Below are positions 1-10,760 of a stretch of 64,000 nucleotides of DNA, in pieces. Made by a program: the position numbers and the translations under genes. The notes beneath the pieces were generated by a model, which saw nothing but the letters and a program-made list of their open reading frames with translations, was not told where the DNA came from and did not search any database. The DNA lies in NCBI GenBank assembly GCA_963995525.1, contig OZ023207.1:3812105-3876104 (forward strand), read 5' to 3'. The stretch comes from Escarpia spicata. Taxonomy: Eukaryota; Annelida; Polychaeta; Sabellida; Siboglinidae. Each line of letters opens with the position of its first letter. The first letter of the stretch is position 1.

Positions 1-656
1 TAATCAATGGTCATCTTCATGGCGGGCTTCGTTCCAGTGGCGGAGATGAATCCACCAAATGCAGGGACCGGCTGCTTACCACTGCTCCCCGTCATCCGCA
101 CCAAGAACCACACACGGTACTCCGTCAAACTTGCTTCGTACACCTTGTCGTTCTCCGCAGGAGCTGTGTACATGAATTTGGGTCCTATATATAGAGGAGG
201 GAGGGTTTCGGGGGTATCCACCTTGAGTGACCGACTCTTAGCCAGGTCATACAGCGGCAAGCTCTATGATCTGAACCATGATGCCGCCTATACGATTTAC
301 GACATTGGGGCCATGGGCACTGGTAGTGATTTTGCTTAGGTTATTCCATCGAGACGGAACACGTCGTTTCCTTCCCCACTGATAATCGGAGGAATCAGGT
401 AGGTCGACACCTCAATGATGGACTTGGCCATGACCGTCTCGAGTTCTAGGCCGAAGTCGTAGGACTCAGAATAGCCGAGTCTGATAGAGGTCAGCTCCTT
501 GCTGCGGTACGGGTGCCGGACTGTGCAACAGAGGAGGATGTGTTTCGGCAGCTTCCATTCACCCTTCGTCACCGCACGGCAGAGGTCCTGGCAAATATAA
601 AGCACGAGGCATGTCGTCTTCTCACACTTCTCTCCAACCTCTGCCTCTCCAGACAT
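1..656 (-). pseudogene. Remnant of a repetitive invertebrate ORF of unknown function, broken by frameshifts, running off the window start
   Basis: Minus-strand reading gives one recognisable protein in pieces across three frames. It opens at 656 with a Cys-containing stretch and 'LPKHILLCCTVRHPYRSK', then 'SYDFGLELETVMAKS' and 'IISGEGNDVFRLDGIT', and stops at 336. After a frameshift it continues as 'HGPNVVNRIGGIMVQ', and after another as 'AEYRVWF'-like and 'PAFGGFISATGTKPAMK' down to base 1. I recall this order of motifs from repetitive uncharacterised proteins in invertebrate genomes, but I know no family name and assign no function. At least two frameshifts make it a pseudogene. The plus-strand ORFs at 7-339 and 513-779 are shadows. 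Confidence 0.5.
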
Positions 657-779
657 AGCAATGTTGAGGAAATTGATCAGAACATTAGAAAGCTGCTAAG
701 GAGGAGAGGGAAGAGGAATATGATCAGGAGATTGACTATGATGAACTGCTTCTTGGCGATGATGTTGATTAGTATGTAG

Positions 780-1192
780 TGTCGAGGGTAAGTTACGGGT
801 AGTTTTCTTTCTTCTTGGACTCATAATGTGCCCATTGGCATATAATGTTGAGTCAGTGCTTATGCGCAATCACCTATCCTTAACTTAGTAAGTGACTGGA
901 TTTCAGGCTTTAAAATATGGTATTATGTGCATTTTGAGACAATAAGTATCGTTGAATCGTCAAAATAACCATCTCAAGCGATTCCTCATGCCACAATTAT
1001 ACGAAATGTGGGTTCATTTGTCTTTGTATGACGAATTATTCAAAAGTTATGGGTATCCTTGATTTTACCAGTCGCGCGTGACAAAATCCAATATGGCTGC
1101 CAAACGGACCCCTTCGGACATTATTTGGAAAAGGGAGCTTCCAAATATGTTTACTAGACACCTTCAGGGTTGCAAAAAAGTAAGTTTCATTT
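780..1192. other. No gene seen
   Basis: AT-rich sequence with stops in all frames. No repeat or motif was recognised. Confidence 0.5.
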
Positions 1193-1287
1193 AGAAATGT
1201 CATACCTTCCGTCTGTACTAGAAGGGGAGGACGTCGGTGTTTGTTTGTCCGGGGCTAGATTAGAACATGTGACTGAAAGGGTAGATA
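1193..1287 (+). mobile_element. Fragment of a CR1-like LINE ORF1 (esterase-like region)
   Basis: The reading 'LEGEDVGVCLSGARLEHVT' closely matches the ORF1 stretch of the long LINE at 36012-40085 ('GEDVVVCLPGARIEHVT') and the fragment near 27960. The match stops where the trinucleotide tail of the neighbouring minus-strand LINE begins, so a later insertion probably cut this copy. Only about 30 codons survive. Confidence 0.6.
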
Positions 1288-2413
1288 ATAATAATAATAT
1301 AATAATAAAGTCTTATATAGCGCTGTATCCAGTCCTTAATTCTGTTCAAAGCGCTTAGCAGAAAAATTCACAATTATATATGACTCATTTAGGTAGTGAA
1401 AGCGATTTTAAAAAGGTGTATCTTCAGCGCTGTCTTAAACGACACAATAGTGTAAAACTGTCTGACTGATTGTGGCAGATTGTTCCAAAATACAGTGGCC
1501 GCTTTGGATAACGCACGGGCTCCGAAAGACTTGAGGCGTATGGTTGGTACTGTCAGCAAACCAGCAGAATTTGATCGGAGGGAGCGTGTGGGCTGATATT
1601 CAACAAGAAGCTAGGAAATGTATTGCGGTGCAAGTCCGTGGAATGCCTTGAAGGATATTAGGATAATTTTAAACGTAATTCTTTCTTGGATGGGAAGCCA
1701 ATGGATTACAGGACTGGTGTTACGTGCTCGTGTTTCTTCGTTCGTGTGATTAGACGAGCAATCGTATTCTCAATGCAGTGCAGTCGACGTAGCTGACATT
1801 TGTTAATTCCGAACAGCAGCGAAACACAACCATCCAGTCTGGACGTTATAAATGAATGTATTATTTGTTCGGCAGCTCCTGGCGTAAAAAATTTATGATT
1901 GTTTACACATTTCGGATTTGCAGACCAGAAGATCTACAAATGGCACTGACTTGTTGATCCATTGTAAGTCCAGCATTGAACATGACCCCAATATGTCTGA
2001 CATGTGTTCTGGGGGGTCACTTGGGCGTCTTCAACGTCGATCTTTGTTGTTTTAAGAAACTTTCTGTGCAGCGCCTCTGATCCCGTGAACAGAACTTCAG
2101 TTCTGTCACCATTTAATTGAAGTTTGTTTGCTGTCATCCAACCGTTGATGTCAGCAATGCATGTTTCTAGCTGAGATAAGGCAATGGATGTGTCGGGATC
2201 TGGAATGTTGTGTAGAGCTGCGTATCGTCAGCGTACATATGAAAATCCAAGCCATGTTGTCGGATTTTGCAACCCAGTTCACCAGCCGTATATATGGTGA
2301 ACAGTGACTGTCCCAAGATTGACCCTTGGGGGACACCACATGTCAGCACGGACACGTTCGAGATGGCTTCTCCAATCTTAATAGCCTGTTTTCTGTTTTG
2401 GAGATACGAGGTA
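1288..2413 (-). mobile_element. 5'-truncated L2/CR1-like LINE
   Basis: Read on the minus strand, the element starts near 2413 inside the reverse transcriptase with 'LTCGVPQGSILG', followed by the catalytic-box equivalent 'MYADDTQLY' (about 2230-2250). The thumb-side 'LQLNGDRTEVLFTGS' lies at 2137-2060. The C-terminal 'LPIQERITFK' and 'LWNNLPQSVR'-like segments are frameshifted. The 3' end carries the 'agcgctatataagac' motif and a short TTA/ATT repeat tail at 1288-1320. The endonuclease and the front of the RT are missing. Several frameshifts and stops make it inactive. The clade call is by resemblance only. Confidence 0.8.
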
Positions 2414-2454
2414 AATTAGTTTAGTGCTGTGCCCGAAAGGCCGACCTTCTTAGA

Positions 2455-2600
2455 CAGACGTTGCTACAAGTCGCTCGAACGCCTTTATATCTTAACGACA
2501 CTCCACGGTAAAGGCTTAATCAGTAGCGGACTCTAGCGGTCGCGCGAGCGCCTATATCACTTAACGACAGTCGCACTTACTAAGCGAGGGCGCCACCACG
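2455..2600. repeat. Diverged tandem duplication, unit about 68 bp
   Basis: The stretches beginning near 2465 and 2533 share the order 'gtcgc.cga.cgcct.tat' followed by 'cttaacgaca.tc'. This is two imperfect copies of one unit. No coding content was seen and the element is not identified. Confidence 0.45.
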
Positions 2601-2677
2601 CGAAAGCGTGTGTGTCGATATAGACCGTACGTACGATTCCTGTTTCATTCATACTTACTGATACGAACATAGTTACA

Positions 2678-2678
2678 C

Positions 2679-2732
<54 letters not shown>

Positions 2733-2737
2733 GTGTA
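2678..2737. repeat. Compound (AT)n(GT)n microsatellite
   Basis: An uninterrupted run of AT dinucleotides passes into GT dinucleotides with one TT interruption. ORFs drawn through it are artefacts. Confidence 0.97.
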
Positions 2738-3149
2738 CATTGTTACCAAAAAACATACATACATACATGAATTCTTATATACTTACTTACATGCAAACAC
2801 TTATACTTTACTAGTAGCGTGCATACGTACATACTTTCATATCATAATACCATTTATTTGTATAGGGCCCGAATCAATCAGAATGCTCTCAGATGCGTTA
2901 CATGTATGTACACGTAACTATTTAGAATTGTATAATAGATAGAAACAAAAATAATTCTAAAATGTATACCATAAACTATTATAATTAAAACATTCATTAC
3001 ATAAATTATTAAACCTCCACATACAAACAATTAAAAATTATATGATAAGTATTAAACCATAGAAAAAATTGAAATGTAATAACTATTTTTAAAATAATAA
3101 TAATAAATGCATAAAATGTGGGTAAGTGCAGTTGATAAAGTCCACGTGA
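2738..3149. other. AT-rich spacer, possible LINE tail near 2845-2905
   Basis: The stretch 'catttatttgtatagggccc' near 2850 resembles the 3' non-coding ends of L2-like LINEs read in reverse. No coding part is attached. The rest is AT-rich and unassigned. Confidence 0.3.
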
Positions 3150-3718
3150 TCTTATTACAGAAACGCTACAGTGCAGCCAGGCTAGTAACACGTACCAGCA
3201 GACATAACCACGTAACGACAGTGTTAAAAGAACTGCATTGGCTGCCGGTTGCGTGTCGAATTGTGTTCAATGTGTTGGTGGTGACTTACAAATGTATTCA
3301 TGGCTTAGCGCCGTCTTATCTGGCAGAACTTGTGCAGCCACGAGAGCGTGATGGACGCCTACGCCAGGACCATGCGCCGACACTGCACCAAGGCACCACC
3401 AAGAAATGCATCGGCGACTCTGCATTTGGTGCAGCAGCACCGCGACTATGGAATGAACTACCGGTGGACATTCGTGCATCAGGGACACTGCATAGGTTTA
3501 GGAAGACTTTAAAGACTCATCTTTTTATTATACATTTTAATTTATTTAAATTGTTTCGTCGTGACGGACATTATTTTATAATTTTAGTATTATTTGTCTT
3601 AAAATGCGTGTTTCTATTTTAATATTTAGTATTATATGTATAAACACCAGTGCTTAGTTTTTTACCTAGCAATGCGGGAATTAGCGCTAAAGAGATACTC
3701 TATTATTATTATTATTAT
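3150..3718 (+). mobile_element. 3' end of an L2/CR1-like LINE (RT C-terminus)
   Basis: A continuous plus-strand reading includes 'SAARLVTRTSRHNHVTTVLK', 'ELHWLPVACRIVF', 'YKCIHGLAPSYLAELV' and 'FGAAAPRLWNELPVDIR', the usual C-terminal module of L2/CR1-like reverse transcriptases. It ends in a (TTA)n tail at 3700-3717. The module is in frame for about 150 codons, so this copy is younger than most here. It is strongly 5'-truncated. It directly abuts the minus-strand LINE at 3722 and may have inserted into it. Confidence 0.85.
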
Positions 3719-3721
3719 AGT

Positions 3722-4995
3722 TAGTTTCATCAATAAGGGATGGTTTTTAACAAATACATTATTTATTTTATTTTATGGAGGTTTTTTAACCGTCTGAAAA
3801 CCATGATTTTCTGTTACTGTATATTATTTGAATCTTTACTTCAGGAAAGCTTTTACAGTAACGCTTACTTAACTCTGAATAGAAGGCAGCATACTCATTA
3901 TTTGGGTCTTCAAACTCAGAGATTAGAATAAACCAGACATAATTAGATATACTTGTTATAAACCTTGCTATGGTCTGGTCGGTGTAAGACTGTTTTGTTA
4001 AGTATGTTGGGTTTACATGTGTTGAACAATAATTATCATCAGCTTAGAAGCCAGGAAAATGATCTGATATGTCAGAATGTGGTATGCCTAAACAGGTGTC
4101 TTTGTTATTTAAAGTTAGGTTATTAGTAAATATATTGTCAATAAGTGTGGTAGATGTAGCAGTTACTCAAGTTGGTTTGGTAATTAGAGGAATATATGAC
4201 AAAAATACATTACAAAAATTCAGGGCTAGAGACATGTCCGTCCACATTTAGTAGATTGATGTTGAAATCAATCACGAGATAACATATGCAGTTCTCTTCA
4301 TAAATAGTTTTTTTAATAGTATGCCCTAAGATTGCCCTAAATATATTTGTCTTTGTCTGGCGACCTGTATATAACTCCAGTAAAGATGTTCCTATTAAAC
4401 GTAAGGGTACCTTTGTCCATTTCAATAAACACACATTCTATATCTTCATTTTTTGTTTAAATCGTCTCTACGTTTGCAAATAAGCGAATCATTTATGCAG
4501 ACAGCCACGTAACCACCCTTTTATTTTTTATATAGCTATTCGTCATTTGATAACATACAATATTATAATTATCGACATTGCTGTCCTGGAGCCAGGTTTC
4601 AGAAAGTTCCAATTACCAAAAACGAGTGTCTGATATTGGGAAACAAATTTTTGAATTGTTGATGGTGGCGGGGTAAATTTCTAATATTGACATGAACAAC
4701 ATAACAGATTGCATATGTTACAACAAATTGTAAATATTATTTATTAAATGTACCCCTTCTATATGATAATGAACTTATTCGTGTTTATGAGTAAATTCAC
4801 AATAATAATTTGTATCAGGATCAGTGTTAATAGAATGTTTATGTCTGAACCACGGTTAATTTCCAACGGTATGACAATTTTCTTTTCTAGTCCTTGGAAT
4901 GATAAATAACTATTAATATGCATCCAAATTTCCGAGATGACATCTATCAATTCATTGATAATGTCGATATGATTGTATGGAAAAACGCTAAACAT
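3722..4995 (-). mobile_element. CR1/jockey-like LINE: endonuclease domain and linker, decayed
   Basis: On the minus strand the reading begins near 4990 ('IDIINELIDVISEI') and passes through endonuclease landmarks in mixed frames: 'VHVNIRNLPRHHQQFKNL' (about 4690), 'LAPGQQ' (about 4590), 'FAYLQT' (about 4480), 'VIDFNINLLNVDGHVSSPEF' (4270-4210) and 'SDISDHFPGF' (about 4050), where the SDH holds the catalytic histidine position. The linker follows ('ELSKRYCKSF', 'RKSWFSDG') down to about 3740. The RT is absent. Fragments at 17106, 23293-24400 and 33062 seem to come from the same or a close family. Confidence 0.75.
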
Positions 4996-5079
4996 AAAAT
5001 TAATACAATACCAGTGCTCAAAGAAAACTCCGTTGTCAGTGAAAAATACTTAACCGAAGGCTGCAGTACCGTTTATATA

Positions 5080-5081
<2 letters not shown>

Positions 5082-5134
<53 letters not shown>
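5082..5134. repeat. (AT)n microsatellite
   Basis: About 26 uninterrupted AT dinucleotides. Confidence 0.98.
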
Positions 5135-5137
<3 letters not shown>

Positions 5138-5639
5138 ACTCAAGAATTTCGACAACCAGCGAAAGCAATATTTGATGCCGCGCGATTGCAAATGTAGATC
5201 ATTACCATTGCTGTACCCCAGGGCCGTAAAGAGTGTGTTGACGAAAGCCATTAAGTAGAAAGCTAATAATTGCCACGACTCATTCCATTGTAATTATGCT
5301 ACCAGCCTATAATCAAAATGGATGCGTAAAGTTGCGATAGATTGAATGCGTTGTTATTGATTTTTGTTTGACTTGGAACGTAGTCGTAGTAGGCGCAGAG
5401 GCAAAGCGGCACTAGGGACGATATTATGTACGTTGAAGTTTAAGCATCACTATCTTAATCGCAGTTGACACAATTTAATGGCACAAAGCAATTTAGTAGA
5501 TTGGTTCGTTGTTTTTTCTGTTCTGATTTTCAATCCAACATGGCGAATTTTAGGGGGAAATCCGCTGCATAGAATTATAAATTGTTGAGTTTAATGTGTA
5601 CGGTATGTTGGCAATTTAACCTGTTTGGACTTGTCGGTA
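5135..5639. other. No gene seen
   Basis: Unassigned sequence between the microsatellite and the start of the duplicated receptor block. Stops occur in all frames. Confidence 0.5.
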
Positions 5640-5755
5640 AATTGGGGTAGCCTCGAGAGGTCAGCAAGAAACTGACCGAAGTGGATGAACCTTGCCGCTA
5701 TCCGAAACGCCAATAGCCAGTAAGTAGGTAAGTACGTAAGTACGTTAGTAGACTT
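5640..5755 (+). mobile_element. 3' tail of an RTE-like LINE
   Basis: The plus-strand reading 'WGSLERSARN.PKW.NLAAI' resembles the last residues of RTE-type polyproteins. It is followed by a run of GTAA/GTAG units ('agtaagtaggtaagtacg'), the kind of short-unit tail also seen on the RTE-like element ending at 51291. A diverged copy sits at 43327-43435 and marks the edge of block pair 1. Confidence 0.5.
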
Positions 5756-6026
5756 GGCGATATTTTTGTAATATATGTAGAATTTTACATCTTTTAACGA
5801 AATTGTAAGTTCGACTTTTCAATAAACGTGTCGAGCCGTTGTTTTGAAATTGTTTATACTTTCACGCATGCATATCATCTGTTCAGCAACCTAAGTGCAC
5901 ATTATATGTTTTCTTGCAGTGCTACTATGTAAAACGTCTAACAGTAAACAAAACTACTGAAAATAATTCAACAATGTGAGTTATATTTAAAAGGAAAACA
6001 AAACTTAGCAAATAACAGCGAATATG

Positions 6027-6956
6027 TTACACACACTGTGTAACATCGCTGAACCACGTCGAAATCATTTTAGCCGTTTTACTTCGAACAGACGGGAAAA
6101 AGACTAAATAACTCATACTGTTGACCGAAGAATTACACATCATTATCCAAACTGCTGCAAATCTATACCAATAAGGCAGATATTTCTCCATACCTACGAC
6201 TATTGTGAATAAGTATATTGCAATAGGAATAGTTAGAATCAGATACGCCAAACATATAAACAAAATACTTCTACCAGAGCGAATGGATTTCAAAGTCACC
6301 GATGGAATGCTTTCAACACAGGCAGCTCCACCGCCGATTGAGTTCACTTGCGCGATTATTTGAAGGTGAGTTCGCACAATCACGGAGAGTATCCTTGCAT
6401 TGGCATAAATGATAACAATGATAGGCACTACAATTACAAGTATCAGCCCTGTAAGATATTTAGCTTCAATTGCAGAAGTTCCTTCTATATTGAACGTGCA
6501 TGTGTCAATGTCCCACCTTGTCGTTATTTGGAGGTATGACGCAGCAAAAACCGCCCCAGTCAACCAAATGCAACAAATGATGATGTAACATCGGTTTCGA
6601 GTGAGGATTTTTTCATATCGAAACGGATTCGTTATGGCGACCATCTTACACACGGTCACCCAGCAGAGACTGTGCATGGAGTTGAATACGAACCAAGTAC
6701 TGCAGACTTGTTGAATCTTAGTCATGTTACGTACATTCGGCGTCACATTGGAACACAAGGCAGCGCTGATTGGCAGCGCCGTACATCCGTTGGTGAGATC
6801 ACACAGCGTGAGAGAGAACATGAAGAGCGTCGTGCGATCCTCGCGCAGTTGCGGATGTTTTATAATTACAGCGATCACGAGCACGTTCAATATTATATTC
6901 ATCACGATCACTGCACTGATGATGACGGGCTTCATATCCTCAAAATATGCATCCAT
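6027..6956 (-). CDS. Orphan rhodopsin-class (class A) G-protein-coupled receptor, intact single exon
   Basis: A 309-residue seven-helix receptor of the plasma membrane; the ligand is unknown. Helices lie at about 9-33, 43-67, 85-107, 121-143, 166-190, 228-252 and 262-287. Class A landmarks are N24 in helix 1, D53 in helix 2, W131 in helix 4, P178 in helix 5 and P244 in helix 6. C85 and C153 probably form the conserved disulphide. Three motifs are altered: DRY is C103-K104-M105, the CWxP region is LTIP, and NPxxY is N279-S280-M281-S282-Y283. N-terminal glycosylation sites are not evident. The first Met (6956) fits because TM1 starts eight residues in. A nonfunctional paralogue lies at 44165-45054 and further fragments lie nearby. 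Lineage-specific, intronless and clustered receptors of this kind are often chemosensory; that is inference. Confidence 0.88.
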   Translation of the reverse strand: MDAYFEDMKPVIISAVIVMNIILNVLVIAVIIKHPQLREDRTTLFMFSLTLCDLTNGCTALPISAALCSNVTPNVRNMTKIQQVCSTWFVFNSMHSLCWVTVCKMVAITNPFRYEKILTRNRCYIIICCIWLTGAVFAASYLQITTRWDIDTCTFNIEGTSAIEAKYLTGLILVIVVPIIVIIYANARILSVIVRTHLQIIAQVNSIGGGAACVESIPSVTLKSIRSGRSILFICLAYLILTIPIAIYLFTIVVGMEKYLPYWYRFAAVWIMMCNSSVNSMSYLVFFPSVRSKTAKMISTWFSDVTQCV

Positions 6957-7221
6957 ACTTAATTTATATTCTGAATGTATGTTAGATCCAATTTTGTGTC
7001 AACGCTAGTCGTGATCAGTGTCTCACCACCGACTATCTCCAACAAAGTGCGTACATTACGACGTATCTTTTGTTAATAGTCAACAACGCTTGCTGATTGG
7101 TTTACTTTCCTCAGTGCCCGGATGATTCCCCGCGCTGTAAATTGTGCTGAGGTAATGTACGACATATCTGGCACAGCTCTGAGCTGGTTTTCATTACACC
7201 TAATTGATAGACACCAAACCA
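6957..7221 (-). other. Conserved upstream region of the receptor gene
   Basis: The 260 bp upstream of the receptor start are also present upstream of the pseudogene copy (45055-45285), with strong similarity around 'gttaatagtcaac' and 'cttgctgattggttta'. The second stretch holds ATTGG, an inverted-CCAAT-type box, on the strand shown. The region probably contains the promoter and 5' UTR. No TATA box was assigned. Confidence 0.4.
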
Positions 7222-7431
7222 TTGAAATGTATGTACTATTCCCCAGTGTTACGCCTTTGCTGTACCACTCTCTACACAACACCACTAAGCTCTGTTATTA
7301 ACAGGCATAATCTAAACCAACATCTTGATGCAGACGATACCCAGATTTACATTTCGTTATCTACGTCTAATACTAACAACTCCTTAGGTCAGTTCATGAC
7401 ATTTTCGTTTGCACGCCTCAGAGTACATTAA
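7222..7431 (+). mobile_element. L2-like LINE, upstream part (split by a later insertion)
   Basis: The plus-strand reading 'TTPLSSVINRHNLNQHL' leads into 'DADDTQIYISLS', the RT catalytic-box region of L2/CR1-like LINEs. It stops at the TTAA at 7428-7431 and resumes in the same reading at 14123. A related copy, 5'-extended but internally deleted, is at 45330-46066. Confidence 0.8.
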
Positions 7432-7453
7432 AGGTGCTCAATCATTTCGATTG
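7432..7453 (+). repeat. Left terminal inverted repeat
   Basis: It matches the right end at 14097-14118 in inverted orientation with two mismatches. TTAA lies immediately outside. Confidence 0.9.
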
Positions 7454-7738
7454 TTGTGCTCCTCACGTGTCAGACTAATTTCACGAAACGTAATCGTATC
7501 AGGTATTCATTATTGATACACTGGTTCATTTGTACGTATGCTTTACTTCGTTTTAGTGAAATTAACAGACAAACAATAAAATGATTTTCGGTCAGTCCTA
7601 ACCGAATATCAAGACACATATCTGAACTTGGATGTGGTCTGAGATAGACCTCTCGTGTAATAGTCACGTGAACGGGAATATGCGGCGACATTGGCCTTTG
7701 ACCCCCACCTTTCGGTGCCTGGATTCAGTCAACATTAC

Positions 7739-7976
7739 GTATTTACGAGTCGCCATCCATTTTTTGTACAAGTGATAGCTCGATAATTTTATCTGTGACG
7801 AAGGGATGCCCACGGATATATGTCACCGACTCGGCTAAAAAGAGGGTGAGAGCGGAAAGACAGAGAGTATCCGCGTACAAAGGTGTATATTGGAAAGGTT
7901 ATGGATTTGTGAAACCGAACGAAAGAAACGGTTGGCGTGAAAAGTGATGCAGCATTCGCCAAGTTTCTTCTGGACA
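7739..7976 (+). pseudogene. Exon-like piece in the TTAA element: basic N-terminal domain, frameshifted
   Basis: The frame from about 7703 is open for 80 codons and gives 'RIYVTDSAKKRVRAERQRVS', a highly basic stretch. One frameshift later (about 7900) it continues as 'GVKSDAAFAKFLLDR', ending at a splice-donor-like AG|GTTAGT at 7977. The order of basic region, short helix and 'D..FA.FLLD' recalls the N-termini of some invertebrate DNA-binding or transposon proteins. I cannot name the family. If real, this is the first coding exon of the transposon gene. Confidence 0.35.
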
Positions 7977-8074
7977 GGTTAGTAATATTGAATTTATCAG
8001 CAAGCACACACGACTGTGTGTTCAATAGATGGAACAGCCAAAACAATAAAGCCGTCATCGTCCGCCATCTTAAT

Positions 8075-8395
8075 TCCATCTTCGATCGACGTTCCGCGAC
8101 GTTCCATTGCACATGAATATACATTATTGTAGATATTATGACTTTATATTGATGGACATGTTATATTATATCAATAGTTAACTAAGTGCGAAGTGTCAGT
8201 CTCTTGCGAAGCACACACCGAATGGTAGATGAACTTAAAAATCCGCTCCATCGACGTTCCGCGACGTTTCATCGACGTTCCATCAATCCGTGTCGTTCCA
8301 TCGCAAATTAATATACAGTAATGTAGATATTATGCCTTCATATTTAAGGACATGCCGTATTATATCAATATTTAACTATGTATAATGTAATACAT
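8075..8395. repeat. Internal duplication in the TTAA element
   Basis: Two copies (about 8078-8185 and 8250-8375) share 'atcgacgttccgcgacgtt', then 'taatgtagatattatg' (first copy 'attgtagatattatg'), and then 'attatatcaat' followed by 'taacta'. The second copy has an extra 'catcgacgttccatc'. Non-coding. Confidence 0.75.
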
Positions 8396-9308
8396 AATAC
8401 AGCTGTAGCACCCACTGGACATTCACACGTTACTCCCAATCACTGACTGACACTGCCACTGGCTGGACATTTGAGACTAATAAAATAATCGAATGCCTAA
8501 AATAATTGCCTGGATCTAACTATAAGTACTTGCTTTCTTGGATGTCAGTTGAAACTTGAGTCACTGGCTGCTTGTAGTGTGCACTTTGATCATCAAAGCT
8601 AGTTACATTTACTGACAGCAGATCAGTGACAATCACCTCAGGAATCACATAATACCCAGTAAAACACAGCTACCAATTGACCTTTAGGCTTTACCCATGC
8701 CTACTTAATAGCAGTATGAGTCTATGAGATTTACTACCATGTTTTGTATGATATAAATATATCTTTACTTGCCTTCAGCAATGTAGAATACAAAATAACA
8801 CTTATTTACTGTTTGTCCATGTGTGATGTACAACATGAATGCTGATTGTAATAACATATAAATTTAATAATCTTGTATTATGTAAATTTAAAGAGTAGTA
8901 ATAATTTAAGATTTCTCTAGAGAATACTAATCATTTATATGTATATTGTGACCGTAATAGTCTACATATATTACCAAGGGGTAAACGACCCAAACTGCAT
9001 ATAGTATGTGTAGAAGTATGTATAATATATAAAGAAAAGTTTATAAGTTACATCTCTGAAAAGTGTAGAATATGTATACACATTGATAGAGATCTTCTAG
9101 GCCTCTATGCTAACCTTAGTTTGATAGGGAGCAAGAAAACAACTACACCGGGTGTATTAACATAGGAGGACAATTTATTTTATTATTTCTGAAAGTTATT
9201 TAAATAGCCTGGCTATTATTTTGATGTGTTATACTACGCTGTCCATTTTTATGGGTAGTAGTACTATTTAAAAATGTAAAATTTAATCAATTTTGGCCAT
9301 TCCACTTA

Positions 9309-9500
9309 ATGCCTTCACTTGAGTTTCACCACAAATATATGCAAATGACGTCCACGCCAATCCAGCCACCACAGACAACAACCGCTGCATTGGCTCTATC
9401 GAGTATCGGTGGTCGCAGTAAAACCAGTTCACTGTCAGGTATTCAGTGTCTTCCCGAGGCTGGGTGCAGCTCTAAACCATTACAACCAATGTCAGTTTAA
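9309..9500 (+). other. Exon-like open stretch in the TTAA element
   Basis: 63 codons without stops, rich in Ser, Thr, Pro and Gln ('TSTPIQPPQTTTAALALSS'), more GC-rich than its surroundings. The segment 'gaggctgggtgcagctc' recurs in diverged form at 9738-9754, followed by a donor-like cagtaagt. It could be a linker exon of the transposon gene. No domain was recognised. Confidence 0.2.
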
Positions 9501-9963
9501 GTAATGGTATTAATGTACTGTTATGTTCTGGTTTGACCAGTCTAATGTGTATACAATTATTCAATGTTTGTATGATAGGGTGGTTGTCAAACTGTCAACT
9601 ACATAGTACATTTCATTTGCAGATCATTTTTTTAACTTATGTTTCTTTTTATTTAATTTGGAATGTTTGTATTGCAAACATAAATGTGTATATACAATGC
9701 AAGTAAGTATACGTGACACAATATAGCCAAGCCACTTGCTGAGGCTGGATGCAGCTCAGGACAGTAAGTAAACGTAAGTATTAATTGCTGCTGGTATGCA
9801 AACGTGATATATACAGCTGTATATATATATATATATATATATACATAAATCATAGCATAACATTTGGAAGATATGCAAACATGTGTTTGGTTGTTTTGAC
9901 AATTATGTTTTATTCTGACCAATCTTATTATTTGGTACACCATCTTTGAAAATGTTTCAACAG

Positions 9964-10111
9964 CACCCCCCCGTCTTCCGATATCACCACTCCAGCCGAG
10001 ACAGCAGAGCAGCTGAAGTTAGAGCGGCTTGATAGCGACAAAAAGACATTTGGTTCAGTCGCCAGTGGAGGTTTTTGTGCCCCCCAGACCAGACTCCACC
10101 ACTGTATGTGA
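9964..10111 (+). other. Exon-like piece ending in a stop, in the TTAA element
   Basis: It follows an acceptor-like 'tgtttcaacag' ending at 9963. It reads 'SSDITTPAETAEQLKLERLD' then 'SDKKTFGSVASGGF' for 49 codons to TGA at 10109. The sequence is markedly less AT-biased than its flanks. An ATTAAA-type poly(A) signal lies at about 10191. It may be the terminal exon of a short plus-strand transcript. Function unknown. Confidence 0.25.
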
Positions 10112-10199
10112 TAGTTTTGGTTGTCTGCATTAGGATTTTGCAGTAATGGGTGTCCTCGTTAAATTGCATATTGTTAGAAATGCATGTGAATTAAAGTAA

Positions 10200-10760
10200 A
10201 GACAATGTAAATTAAAAACACTTTATTGAAACTATTTGATGAGATCATGACTACAAAACTATGAAAAGCACAATACAACTACAGGTACAATCATTGTACT
10301 TGATGTGTATAACGTAATAATTTTTAATATCACATACACATAAAATGCAAAGCAACAATAGAAACAAAAATTAGGAAGAGGTTGAAAAAATGTCAGGTAC
10401 ATATAACAAAACAAACAGTTACTTTTATCACAATTCTTTGTTACAAAAAACAACACTACACATGTGATATCAAATGCTAGTTATATGTTTACAACTCACA
10501 AAATTAGTGACTAAACAATTATGTGTATTTAACAACTAATTTTTTTATTTAATGCCCATAAAATGTAAACCAATGAGAACAAATTACTTAGGACGATGTT
10601 TAGTTGAACAAATTTAATATGTACATATCAAATAAAAATAACTATATTATGATTTTTTTTTTTTAAACATCAATAGGATATAAAATTCAAAAATGTTGTA
10701 GTATGTGCAATGCTTGGTATGTTTACAACTCGCAAAAAATAGTGACTAGACTAGACAGGG
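10200..10760. repeat. AT-rich stretch with a direct repeat pair
   Basis: The segment 'atgtttacaactcacaaaat' followed by 'tagtgacta' (about 10485-10515) recurs as 'tatgtttacaactcgcaaaa' plus 'aatagtgacta' (about 10717-10747). AATAAAG on the minus strand near 10222 could end a minus-strand transcript. No coding exon was seen for one. Confidence 0.5.
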
